Part shown: positions 32,073 through 40,034 of the stretch, piece after piece | Layout: each line of letters begins with the position of its first letter | Position numbering within the stretch: position 1 is the stretch's first letter | NCBI RefSeq assembly: GCF_018860245.1 | Contig: NZ_JAHKPD010000018.1 | Span: forward strand, 515,206 to 579,205 | Reading direction: 5' to 3' | Length of the DNA stretch: 64,000 nt | Origin: Pseudotamlana agarivorans | GTDB taxonomy: Bacteria; Bacteroidota; Bacteroidia; Flavobacteriales; Flavobacteriaceae | Position numbers and translations under genes: made by a program | Notes under the pieces: model-generated | The model's input: only the letters and a program-made list of their open reading frames with translations | Database searches by the model: none | What the model was told of the DNA's origin: nothing

Positions 32073-32987
32073 ATGAACAACGAACTTCAAGCTATATACG
32101 ATGAGTTGTCTCAAGTTTTTCACAATTTAAGAGCCGAAGTTTTTGTTACCGAAATTGAAAGGAAAACTGCAGTGCAAGCAGATGATATTGTTACCTCATT
32201 CCAGAGCACATTTAATCGATGCTACAGTAGGGATATCACGGATATGGAACTCGTATCGCATAAAAAAAATGAGGCGTGTTTACAATTAAATTTAGCTCGT
32301 AATGGTATATATGATTTGCTTCCAGAAGGTGTTTTTCATAAAGCGAACCCAATTGGTAATTCAGGAACTTTTACCTCTAACAGGAGGCAGCAAATAAAAG
32401 AAGAGGAGGATGCTAGGCTTTTATTTTCACCAATTGAAAATGAATTGTTTAGGCAGCGGGTAGATATTGAGAAAAAAGAAAAGTCTATTGTTCGAGAGTT
32501 TAAGAGTTTGGATGATGATTTTTTAATGGATTTTTGGAAAATTGACAAAGCCATACCTAAAATATTCGCAGCAAAACTGATAAGACTTTTGCCTTTTGCG
32601 CATCAAATATCTGGAAATTTAGAGCTCACTTTTTTGAGTTTAAAAAAAATAATAGATGTTGAAGTAGGTTACAAAAAAACATTTGAAACTCATGAAGTAA
32701 AAGTTGAAAATAATTCTGAAAATAGATTAGGCGTCAATTTTATTACAGAGCAAGAAACCTTAAGAATACAACAACCCGTATTGTATGTAACCATTAAGCC
32801 AAATAAAAAGAGTGAAGTGGATCAATTTATAGGAAAAAACGGATTGCTAGATTTTATAACCATATTTTATAAATTTTTTATCCCTATGGAATATCATATT
32901 AAGACAGAAATTGAAGTGAATAAAGAAGGTGAATTTATCCTAGATAAAGAAATTGGTGCTTATTTGGGAATGTCTACTAGAGTTTAA
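32073..32987 (+). CDS. tssG: TssG-like type VI secretion baseplate protein (Bacteroidetes type)
   Basis: A 304-residue soluble protein. The order GIYDLLPEGVFHK near residue 81, a Glu/Lys/Arg-rich helix (about 100-150, KEEEDARLLFSPIENELFRQR), and a C-terminal GAYLGMSTRV resemble TssG baseplate proteins, which have a LP-x-G turn and a C-terminal LG-T/S motif. TssG joins the wedge with TssF, TssE and TssK. It starts 24 bases after the NlpC/P60 gene and ends 2 bases before TssN. The call rests on pattern and neighbours and is less certain than that of TssD. Confidence 0.6.
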   Translation: MNNELQAIYDELSQVFHNLRAEVFVTEIERKTAVQADDIVTSFQSTFNRCYSRDITDMELVSHKKNEACLQLNLARNGIYDLLPEGVFHKANPIGNSGTFTSNRRQQIKEEEDARLLFSPIENELFRQRVDIEKKEKSIVREFKSLDDDFLMDFWKIDKAIPKIFAAKLIRLLPFAHQISGNLELTFLSLKKIIDVEVGYKKTFETHEVKVENNSENRLGVNFITEQETLRIQQPVLYVTIKPNKKSEVDQFIGKNGLLDFITIFYKFFIPMEYHIKTEIEVNKEGEFILDKEIGAYLGMSTRV

Positions 32988-32989
32988 TT

Positions 32990-33868
32990 ATGATGAATAC
33001 AATGATGGCAAGTTTATTAAATGGCGATGTTTTTAAATTAAGTATCATTCTTGTTTTACTAAGTTCAATCCTCATGGCGGTAGTAAAAAAGGTGAGAAAT
33101 GTATTTACTAAGAATAAATTAAAAGCAATTGTTTATGCGGTTGTTTTGGCTATTCTATTTGGTTTAACTGGATTATTGGCCTACCATAAAATTTTAGATG
33201 ATTCACCTACAAATAGCTATTTGGCTATAGAACTCATTTTATTGTTTATAGGTATCGCTCATATTTTTGCCATGCGAACATATTTTAAAGAACTTACAGA
33301 AACTAAAGTTGAGTTTATTGGCGAGTTTGTATTAACGCTTGTTTTCTTAGGCATTGCCTTATTAGCTTTTGTACAAGTGATTAGTCGCTTTAAAGAAGGT
33401 TTTGTGTTGGTTTATCTTAGTGCAGGTTTTGCTTTTTTAATACCATTACTGGTTTTAAAAACTTATGAATATGCGGTTTCTATTCCTGTAGAAATTTATA
33501 AAAAGTGGTTTTACCCCATAAATCAAGATATTAAAGATCCAACTAGTAATGAATTGAGCAATCCGCTTGTTATAAGTTTGGAGTTTAAAAAGAAATTTGG
33601 AGATAAGGAGAGGAGTCGTTTTAAAGTTAAAGCGCCAGAACATATGGAGTTTGGAAAGCTCTTTTATTTTTTCGTTGATGATTATAATGCTTTACACCCC
33701 GAACATAAAATTGAAATCACAGATTTAAAAGGAGGTGCTTCAGGTTGGGTTTTTTATTTTAAACCACATTGGTGGAAAGGACTTCGTCATATAGACGCTA
33801 ACAAAACCATTGAATGGAATGGTATCAGAGAAGAGAATAATATTATCGTACAACGTGTAGAAGCTTAA
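32990..33868 (+). CDS. tssN: TssN-like membrane protein of the T6SSiii system
   Basis: A 292-residue protein. Five membrane helices (about residues 14-30, 47-66, 76-95, 110-130, 136-160) are followed by a soluble domain of about 130 residues, with KKFGDKERSRFKVKAPEHMEFGKLFY and GGASGWVFYFKPHWW. This is the architecture of TssN, one of the Bacteroidetes-only T6SSiii subunits that replace the TssJLM membrane complex. The start gives MMNTMMAS, so two nearby Met codons leave the exact start unclear. It overlaps no neighbour and lies 2 bases after TssG. Confidence 0.75.
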   Translation: MMNTMMASLLNGDVFKLSIILVLLSSILMAVVKKVRNVFTKNKLKAIVYAVVLAILFGLTGLLAYHKILDDSPTNSYLAIELILLFIGIAHIFAMRTYFKELTETKVEFIGEFVLTLVFLGIALLAFVQVISRFKEGFVLVYLSAGFAFLIPLLVLKTYEYAVSIPVEIYKKWFYPINQDIKDPTSNELSNPLVISLEFKKKFGDKERSRFKVKAPEHMEFGKLFYFFVDDYNALHPEHKIEITDLKGGASGWVFYFKPHWWKGLRHIDANKTIEWNGIREENNIIVQRVEA

Positions 33869-33897
33869 TCCTAAGCCAATTTTAATACTTATAATTT

Positions 33898-34290
33898 ATG
33901 TCATTTTTATCAAAATTAACCATCGAAAGCGATGAAATAAATGTACTAGACTGTGCATTTGAATTTTCTCAAGGAGCAGATTATAATGGTCGTCCAGCTG
34001 AAAACCCGCGTGGCGGACAAATAAAACTACTTGTAGAATCCACTTCTAAAACCGATTTCATGGACTGGGCGATTTCTCCAGATATGGTTAAAAATGGTGT
34101 GATTACTTTTTATAAACGGGAAACCATGGCCAGCCTTAAAAAGATTGAATTCAAAAATGCTTACTGTTTGCTTTACCATGAACATTTTAATGCGCATGAT
34201 GCAGAACCTATGCAAACCCAATTGGTTATTTCAGCGAATGAAATTACTATAAAAGGGACAACTTTTAGTAATAAGTGGCCAACAACTTAA
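33898..34290 (+). CDS. tssD: Type VI secretion tube protein TssD (Hcp), Bacteroidetes type
   Basis: A 130-residue beta-barrel protein that forms hexameric rings of the tube. The start MSFLSKLTIESDEINVLDC, then NPRGGQIKLLVESTSKTDF, MDWAISPDMVKNGVITFYKR and KIEFKNAYCLLYHEHF, followed by QLVISANEITI, are the standard Bacteroidetes Hcp sequence. Length is normal. Effectors can be loaded in the tube or fused to it; the next gene, 75 bases downstream, is a candidate cargo. Confidence 0.9.
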   Translation: MSFLSKLTIESDEINVLDCAFEFSQGADYNGRPAENPRGGQIKLLVESTSKTDFMDWAISPDMVKNGVITFYKRETMASLKKIEFKNAYCLLYHEHFNAHDAEPMQTQLVISANEITIKGTTFSNKWPTT

Positions 34291-34365
34291 GATGATGTCG
34301 TCTTGAGTTATTGTCGTTTAAATATGGTCTCGATAATTTAAAATAATAGATTTTGTTTTTGCTTT

Positions 34366-35448
34366 ATGGTAAATGAAAAATTAATAAAACTTAAAGAATT
34401 AGTACAGAATGAAGCAGATCTTGCTTTGGAATTTAGTTTGAGAGCTAACAAGAATGATTTTAGCCGTACAGGCATGGGTAAGCACCTCGAATTTCTTTTG
34501 AATTCTAGAAGTCATGAAATTGATTCTCTTCTAAATGAAATAGCAAAAGAGCAATTAAAGGAACAAAAAGAAACCCCTGAACCACCAGATTTCACGGAAT
34601 ATATTAGATATTCAAGTAGCCTAATATCACATAAGGAAGTTTTTGTTGGTGATAAATGGGTGCTAGTTCCTAATGATGCTTGTGTCGATTTCAAAATGAC
34701 TTCTTTAAGTAGACAACGCGCATTTTCGGTAACTATTAGTCATGGAAGTAACTATGCAACATTTACTTCTACAGAGCGTTTAAAATCATATCAAGAAAAG
34801 AAAAAAATAATACAAGGAAATGATATTTCTATACAGCTAGAAGATGATTATATCAGTAAAGAAGAACACGATTGGATGCTTCTAGCTTCTCAAGCATATG
34901 GTACTACAAAGAAGAATATAGGAGGGTTGGGAGATGTCACCGAACTTTATAATAGAATTCCAAAAGAATTTAAACGAAGTTACGCGTATAAAATATCTAA
35001 GGTTACCAAAAAAGTGGGGAAACCAGCGAAAGCAGGTAAAATATTTCATGGGGCAGAGAGAATGGTGGGAAAATTAGGAAAAGTTGCAAAAGTAGGCCCA
35101 TATTTGTCAGCTGGAACTATTGTATATGAAATTAGTGATGCCTTTATAAATGATACAGCTGTTATGCCACATACTTATGTTGATGGGGTGCTTCTTGTTG
35201 TTAGTGTTATCGCAACTGTTTACAGTGCGCCAGCGGTGGTGGTAGGTATTGCAATTTATGGATTATTAGATTACACTTTTAATATAAGTGAAAGTTTGGA
35301 TGAAAATTTTATGAAAAAGGATAATACCTGGAATGATAAACAAATTCAATGTTTTCCTAAAAAAAATGAACCGATTTTTAATGAAGTTAAACGAGATAAT
35401 ACCTATGTCGAAACTAAATTTAAATTACCATCAAATTACATAAATTAA
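34366..35448 (+). CDS. Candidate T6SS effector with hydrophobic, membrane-targeting C-terminal region
   Basis: A 360-residue protein that I do not recognise. The N-terminal half (1-165) is mostly helical and charged, with a beta-rich part that begins FTEYIRYSSSLISHKEVFVG. A lysine-rich linker (about 215-250, KVTKKVGKPAKAGK) is followed by two hydrophobic stretches, about 253-270 (VGPYLSAGTIVYEI) and 280-308 (DGVLLVVSVIATVYSAPAVV, then VGIAIYGLL), then a polar tail. There is no signal peptide. Direct position after Hcp, overlap of its stop with a small membrane protein gene (TAATG), and the hydrophobic hairpin together suggest a pore-forming effector. The function is inferred from context. Confidence 0.5.
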   Translation: MVNEKLIKLKELVQNEADLALEFSLRANKNDFSRTGMGKHLEFLLNSRSHEIDSLLNEIAKEQLKEQKETPEPPDFTEYIRYSSSLISHKEVFVGDKWVLVPNDACVDFKMTSLSRQRAFSVTISHGSNYATFTSTERLKSYQEKKKIIQGNDISIQLEDDYISKEEHDWMLLASQAYGTTKKNIGGLGDVTELYNRIPKEFKRSYAYKISKVTKKVGKPAKAGKIFHGAERMVGKLGKVAKVGPYLSAGTIVYEISDAFINDTAVMPHTYVDGVLLVVSVIATVYSAPAVVVGIAIYGLLDYTFNISESLDENFMKKDNTWNDKQIQCFPKKNEPIFNEVKRDNTYVETKFKLPSNYIN

Positions 35449-35858
35449 TGACAAAAACTATATTTAAACCATTACTATTGTCGTTTTATTGTACTTCAAA
35501 GTGGCTCGTGAATAGAAAAACGCCTCAAAATATTATACCATCAACAATATTGACTTTCTCTTTTCCTTTTACCTTTATGGCCACAGGAATATTTTGTCTA
35601 TTTGTATTAGAATTAATACTGAATATCGTAAAAAACCCTATAGTGTGTGTTGTAGGCGTGTTATTATTTATAAGTCCGTTTTATTATTTTTCCCGGAAAA
35701 TTGCTAAAAATGGTATTGATAAATGGAGCATTGAAAAGGAGTATAAATTTTTAACTAAAAATGAGCGAATAAATAAAATAGTAACTGCTTTTATCTTTTT
35801 TTGGGGTGCGTTTATAGTTCAATTTTGGTTAGCAAATATAGCTTTAAGTTCGAGCTAG
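35448..35858 (+). CDS. Candidate membrane immunity protein, copy 1
   Basis: A 136-residue protein with about three helices (about 37-60, 64-82 and 111-132). Its ATG overlaps the stop codon of the effector by one base (TAATG). It is a paralogue of the next two genes: shared features are a K(W/R)(L/W)VN(R/K)K-P start, a PST or PAT then F-T/S-FPFTF-like helix, and the tail IEKEYK-LTKNERxNK followed by a FIFFW helix. Tight coupling and inner-membrane location suit immunity to a membrane-attacking toxin. No known immunity family was recognised. Confidence 0.55.
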   Translation: MTKTIFKPLLLSFYCTSKWLVNRKTPQNIIPSTILTFSFPFTFMATGIFCLFVLELILNIVKNPIVCVVGVLLFISPFYYFSRKIAKNGIDKWSIEKEYKFLTKNERINKIVTAFIFFWGAFIVQFWLANIALSSS

Positions 35859-35926
35859 TTTTAATAATGAGTTATCGGTTAGATTTTATTCATAACTGAT
35901 TATCCGTAATGTGACATAATTGTTAT

Positions 35927-36013
35927 CGTCAACCTGAACTTGTTTCAGGTTCTCATCACGATATATTAATTATCAGCTTTATTAGATTCCGAAATAAATT
36001 CGGAATGACGTAA
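35927..36013. repeat. Dispersed CCTGAACTTG/GATTCCGAA repeat, copy A
   Basis: An 87-base element with two inverted repeats: CCTGAACTTGTTTCAGG (one-base loop type) and ATTCCGAAATAAATTCGGAAT, joined by an AT-rich spacer. It resembles copies at 52093-52170 and 58133-58200. Here it sits between immunity copies 1 and 2, without the outer GCTGTTTAAAA arms. Confidence 0.75.
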
Positions 36014-36068
36014 ATACAATATTAAGGTTACAAAACGGATATACAAAATTCATAAACTTAAAAATTAA

Positions 36069-36485
36069 ATGTTTAAACTTTTATTTAAAAACTTGTTGTT
36101 AGCTGATTATTCTGTGTCTAAATGGTTGGTAAACAAAAAAATGCCAGAAAGAATATTACCATCAACCTTGCATTTTTTTGCAACGCCTTTTACTTTTATA
36201 ATTGGAGCACTATACTTTGTTGTTATTGGCTCAATAAAGTATAGATTTGAATCATATTTACCTATTTTAATTGGCTTAGTGGTAGTTATGCTACCATTTC
36301 AGTTATTTATAGAAAAAAAAGCGAAAAGAGCCATTTACCAGTGGCAAATTGAAAAGGAATATAAAACACTTACAAAGAACCAGCGTTGGAATAAAAATAC
36401 TTTTGGCTTTATCTTTTTTTGGAGTGCTTTCGGGGTTTCATTTTATTTAATAGTAAAATTTGTGGGAGGATATTTAGTACAATAA
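36069..36485 (+). CDS. Candidate membrane immunity protein, copy 2
   Basis: A 138-residue membrane protein with three helices (about 32-56, 61-82, 111-133). It is closer to the broken third copy than to the first: both begin MxFKxLFKNLLLAxYS and share KKMPERI-PxTLH and a QWQIEKEY-like stretch. The stop overlaps the start of copy 3 by one base (TAATG). It is separated from copy 1 by the dispersed repeat. It is likely an immunity protein from duplication, for cognate or related toxins of siblings. Confidence 0.55.
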   Translation: MFKLLFKNLLLADYSVSKWLVNKKMPERILPSTLHFFATPFTFIIGALYFVVIGSIKYRFESYLPILIGLVVVMLPFQLFIEKKAKRAIYQWQIEKEYKTLTKNQRWNKNTFGFIFFWSAFGVSFYLIVKFVGGYLVQ

Positions 36486-36903
36486 TGATTTTTAAAAAAC
36501 TATTTAAGAATTTACTTTTAGCAAATTATAGTTTCGCAAAACGGTGGGTCAATAAGAAAATGCCTGAAAGAATTATTCCAGCAACGCTTCATCTTTTTAC
36601 AACGCCTTTTAGCTTTATAATGGCTGGCATATATTGTTGGCTATTAGGGTCAATGGAATATAAATTCACATCCTTCTTACCGACCTTCATTGGTTTAGGA
36701 ATAATCATGTTACCATTTCAGTTTTTTGTAGAAAAAAAGCGAAAAAAGCAATTAATCAATGGCAAATAGAAAAGGCATATAGTACACTTTCGAAAAATGA
36801 ACGTTGGAATAAAAATACACTTGCTTTTATCTTTTTTTGAATGGGATTTGGAGTGTTTTTATTTCTTGGAGCAAAATTTATGGGTGGGTATTTGGTAAAA
36901 TAA
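36485..36903 (+). pseudogene. Candidate immunity protein copy 3, broken by a frameshift and a nonsense change
   Basis: It starts at the ATG that overlaps the copy 2 stop (MIFKKLFKNLLLANYS). The frame is lost in a run of seven A at 36732-36738 where copy 2 has eight; adding one A restores KKAKKAINQWQIEKAYS and the rest of the family pattern. In the restored frame a TGA at 36838-36840 stands where copy 2 has TGG (FFW). The frame then runs to a TAA at 36901. As it stands, the product would end after about 94 residues, with two helices. Two independent lesions mark decay, not sequencing noise alone. Confidence 0.8.
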
Positions 36904-36927
36904 CTTAAGTGTTAAGGCATAAAGCTC

Positions 36928-37011
36928 GCGCAAGGGATAGTAGAGGAAAGCCCACACGGAAGTATGACCGCGGACTTGCAACGGATAGCCCGACCCCTAA
37001 GGGTTGCGCCC
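36928..37011 (+). other. Structured intergenic element with a duplicated 20-base motif
   Basis: GGGATAGTAGAGGAAAGCCC (36934-36953) and GGACTTGCAACGGATAGCCC (36972-36991) are diverged copies of one motif. GCGCAA (36928-36933) pairs with TTGCGC (37004-37009), closing a multi-branch structure, and GACCCC/GGGTTG forms an inner hairpin. A reverse-strand relative (GGATAGCAGCGGCATCC) lies at 5336-5352. A further pair, CACACGG with the CCGTTGTG at 37079-37086, may extend it to the end of the MBOAT gene. It does not fit tmRNA, RNase P RNA or a tRNA. It may be a terminator-type repeat or small RNA. Confidence 0.45.
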
Positions 37012-37090
37012 AAATGATGCTACTTAAAATAAAAGCCAAAATATTTGAAATGTTGATATTTCTATAAACTGCTAATCCCGTTGTGTCCTA

Positions 37091-38749
37091 CTAAAACTGA
37101 AAGTAAATAAAAGGTTGGAAATCGGTTGAAAAGGCTTGATAACAAATAATGCCCACTACCACCGAGGCGGCAGCTTTCAAGTAAATTGGGCTGTTGGCAT
37201 ATAGGTTTTCAATTTGTGTTTTGGTTGTATTTGGTAACCAATGCGTGATGTAACCAATGCCCATAACTATGAAAACGGCTTTGTAATTCACTAAAATGTC
37301 CCAGGCATAATGCATATCCATATGGTAGGCTACTTGATTGTACCATTTTGCGATATGTTCCATACTTTCACCTCTAAAATAGATACGTGTAAAGGTTATA
37401 AAAATAAGAGTTACTAGGATTTTCCACCACCTTGCAACCCAGTGGTTGTATTTTTCGTACGGACTTATTTTTCGCCAGAACTTGTAAACCACGATACCTA
37501 GTCCGTTTAGTCCACCCCAAATCACAAATTTCCATGAAGCGCCGTGCCACAAGCCTCCAATTAGCATGGTAAGCATGAGGTTAATGTTGGTGTTGATGTA
37601 GTTTTCTACTTTTTTATTGTATTGAGCGGCGATAAAAATAACCAAACACACCCCTAAGGTTGTGAATACCACTATTAAATTTTGATAAGCATACAAAACC
37701 CCTAAAATGATAATAGATAGGATGATATAAGAACCAATAGAGCCTTTTCGGTTTCCGCCTAAAGGGATGTATAAATAATCGCGAAGCCAAGTAGATAATG
37801 AGATGTGCCAACGTCTCCAGAAATCACCTGTGTTGATTGCTTTATAGGGCGAGTTGAAGTTTACGGGGAGTTTGAAACCCATGAGTAACGCGAGCCCGAT
37901 AGCAATATCGGTATACCCTGAAAAATCACCGTAAATCTGTAGGGTGTACCCAAACATGGCCATGACATTGGCAAAGCCTGAAAACATTTCTGGTGAATCA
38001 AAAACGCGATCTAAGAAATGCATGGCTATAAAATCGGCAAAAATCATTTTCTTAATAAGCCCTTTTAAAATCATGAAAGACCCTTTGTCGAAATCAGCTT
38101 TTGTTAAAACAGTTGGTGCTGTAATTTGAGGCACAAAATTTTCGGCACGTACAATAGGTCCGGCAACGAGCTGCGGAAAGAAACTCACGTAAAATCCGAA
38201 ATCGAGAATGGAATCTAAAGGTTTTAGTTTTCTTCTGAATATATCAACGCTATAACTGATGGTTTGGAAGGTGTAAAATGAAATACCTACAGGAAGTATG
38301 ATTTTATCGACAGTAAAATAATTTTGATCGTTGAAGCTGTTTCCCCATTCGGCAAGTAAATTTACCACTTGATAATCGGTTTGAAAAAGCATGTTTAAGG
38401 AGTCGGTAAAAAAATAGGCATACTTAAAATAACAGAGTACTGTAAGATTTACAATAACGCTTAGGGTGACTAAGGCGTAGCGTTTTTTATTGTTTTCGCT
38501 TTTGTAAATGTTACGTCCGATAAAGAAATCGACGATGGTACTAAATATTAAAATACCAATAAATAAACCACTGGTTTTGTAATAGAAGAATAATGAAATA
38601 AGAAATAAGTAGGCATTTCTTTGTTTTATCTTCTTATAAAACAAGCCAAATAGCGTGTAAGCTACTGCGAAGAAAATCCAAAAATTTACTTGTGTAAAAA
38701 TTAAAGGGAAATCTTCTGAGAATGTGAAAATGTCGTATAACCTATTCAT
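37091..38749 (-). CDS. MBOAT-family O-acyltransferase, AlgI-like
   Basis: A 552-residue inner-membrane protein with many helices that moves acyl groups across the membrane onto extracytoplasmic polysaccharide. The family block DFWRRWHISLSTWLRDYLYIPLGG spans about 309-332, and the catalytic His402 lies in GGLWHGASW. The usual distance from GGNR to LWHGA is about 20 residues; here about 65 residues intervene, with two added hydrophobic segments (341-373). It overlaps the upstream SGNH gene by eight bases. The acyl group (likely acetyl) and the glycan are unknown. Confidence 0.9.
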   Translation of the reverse strand: MNRLYDIFTFSEDFPLIFTQVNFWIFFAVAYTLFGLFYKKIKQRNAYLFLISLFFYYKTSGLFIGILIFSTIVDFFIGRNIYKSENNKKRYALVTLSVIVNLTVLCYFKYAYFFTDSLNMLFQTDYQVVNLLAEWGNSFNDQNYFTVDKIILPVGISFYTFQTISYSVDIFRRKLKPLDSILDFGFYVSFFPQLVAGPIVRAENFVPQITAPTVLTKADFDKGSFMILKGLIKKMIFADFIAMHFLDRVFDSPEMFSGFANVMAMFGYTLQIYGDFSGYTDIAIGLALLMGFKLPVNFNSPYKAINTGDFWRRWHISLSTWLRDYLYIPLGGNRKGSIGSYIILSIIILGVLYAYQNLIVVFTTLGVCLVIFIAAQYNKKVENYINTNINLMLTMLIGGLWHGASWKFVIWGGLNGLGIVVYKFWRKISPYEKYNHWVARWWKILVTLIFITFTRIYFRGESMEHIAKWYNQVAYHMDMHYAWDILVNYKAVFIVMGIGYITHWLPNTTKTQIENLYANSPIYLKAAASVVVGIICYQAFSTDFQPFIYFQF

Positions 38750-40034
38750 CTAGATGTTTAAAGTAATTTAATAATTCGAATGCGTCTCTACCTGTGGACG
38801 CTGCCCATGCATTTACAAAAGCATTTAGCATTAAATCGCCTTTAACGCTATAGCCAAATAGGGTAAAATGAACACGGTCTTTAGGCATGAGCTCGTGTTT
38901 GTACCATTTTTGAGACGCACCTAAACCTCCCATAATTTCAAAAAAATCCCAAACTGCCATGTTGTACTCTTGAGCAATTTCTAATATAATTTGTTGTTGT
39001 GTGATCGTATTGGGGTTTGGTTTTCTACGTCTGTAATAGCTATCGTTAGGCACCGTAAGGAGTATGGCGCAATTGGGGTTTTTACGCTGAATCATATTTA
39101 TAAATGACTTGTAATAATATCTAAAATCTTCAGCGTTAAAGTCCGCTTCTGGTACATAAGCATCGTTGGTTCCTATGGAGATTATAAATAAATCAGGATT
39201 GTAGAGGTCAAATTGGCGTTCAAAATAAACACTGCGATCAAAGCGTTTAAAACTAGCACCATTAACGCCAATAGAGGTGTATTCTATACCAGGGTTATTA
39301 TTTGAAAACTCCAAGCCCATCATGGCGAATTCAGGATTTACTGCTGTCGTATCTTTTAGTTGAAGGCCTATTTCTAGACTATCTATTGTTCTGTTGAAAC
39401 GAAACTCGCGATACATTTTATTATAATTGATCGTATCCGATTGCACTAAGGTACTGTCTAATATATTTAATGCGTAATCGTCTTTCCAAGTATTGTAAAA
39501 TACACGCAGTTTGTTGAAGTTATAACGTACTTTATTATAGTTTTTATAATTAGCTTTTATAGAAAGCGTGTCTGAAACATCTTGAAATGCCGCTGTTATT
39601 CCAGATAAACCCCAAGCAATACTATCTCTAGTTAGGGCGCACCGGTAACCTTTCCATTTGTCTTTGGTGTTGCTAGTGACTCTGTAATTTAAAGGGTTGT
39701 TAGTATGTGCTAAATGGTAAGGAAACACAAAACCACGTTGTCCTGTAGCATCTGGTGCCATATTTTGAAAATAGGTTCTAAGCTTATTGGTATAAAAATC
39801 GGCTTGAATATGGGAGCCACCAATATGCATGATGTGAAGATTAAGTTTTTCACCAGAATAAATGCGGTCTAGTTTTGTAAATAACCTCTGGAAAGTAGGC
39901 GATTTATCTGCGTATTTAAGCGTATTGGCTTCAAAGTTTATAAGATGCCCTAGGGTAGGTTTAATGCTGTCCAAAACATAATGTTGGGCATAAAAAGAAG
40001 TTGTGAAAAGCAGGGACAGTATTAAAGACTTCAT
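38742..40034 (-). CDS. SGNH/GDSL-like exported protein, partner of the MBOAT enzyme
   Basis: A 430-residue protein with a signal peptide (about 1-16, SFYAQ). SGNH blocks are present: block I reads HIGGSHIQAD (Ser74, with GGSH where GDSH or GDSQ is usual), block III IGTNDAY (about 290), and block V DRVHFTLFGY near 392. The two SGNH genes overlap (ATGA), as do this gene and the MBOAT gene. By analogy with AlgI, AlgJ and AlgX, it would transfer the acyl group from the membrane relay to the polymer in the periplasm. Confidence 0.8.
   Translation of the reverse strand: MKSLILSLLFTTSFYAQHYVLDSIKPTLGHLINFEANTLKYADKSPTFQRLFTKLDRIYSGEKLNLHIMHIGGSHIQADFYTNKLRTYFQNMAPDATGQRGFVFPYHLAHTNNPLNYRVTSNTKDKWKGYRCALTRDSIAWGLSGITAAFQDVSDTLSIKANYKNYNKVRYNFNKLRVFYNTWKDDYALNILDSTLVQSDTINYNKMYREFRFNRTIDSLEIGLQLKDTTAVNPEFAMMGLEFSNNNPGIEYTSIGVNGASFKRFDRSVYFERQFDLYNPDLFIISIGTNDAYVPEADFNAEDFRYYYKSFINMIQRKNPNCAILLTVPNDSYYRRRKPNPNTITQQQIILEIAQEYNMAVWDFFEIMGGLGASQKWYKHELMPKDRVHFTLFGYSVKGDLMLNAFVNAWAASTGRDAFELLNYFKHLDE

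Noticed and set aside
36419-36484. Extended N-terminus of immunity copy 3 starting inside copy 2
   Set aside because: The ATG at 36485 overlaps the copy 2 stop and begins with the family pattern MIFKKLFKNLLLANYS, so the upstream part is a frame accident.
36904-37090. RNase P RNA or tmRNA candidate, because of the GAGGAAAGCCC word and paired ends
   Set aside because: The region is too short (about 160 bases), lacks the conserved second P4 strand and catalytic core, and has no tRNA-like half or tag reading frame.
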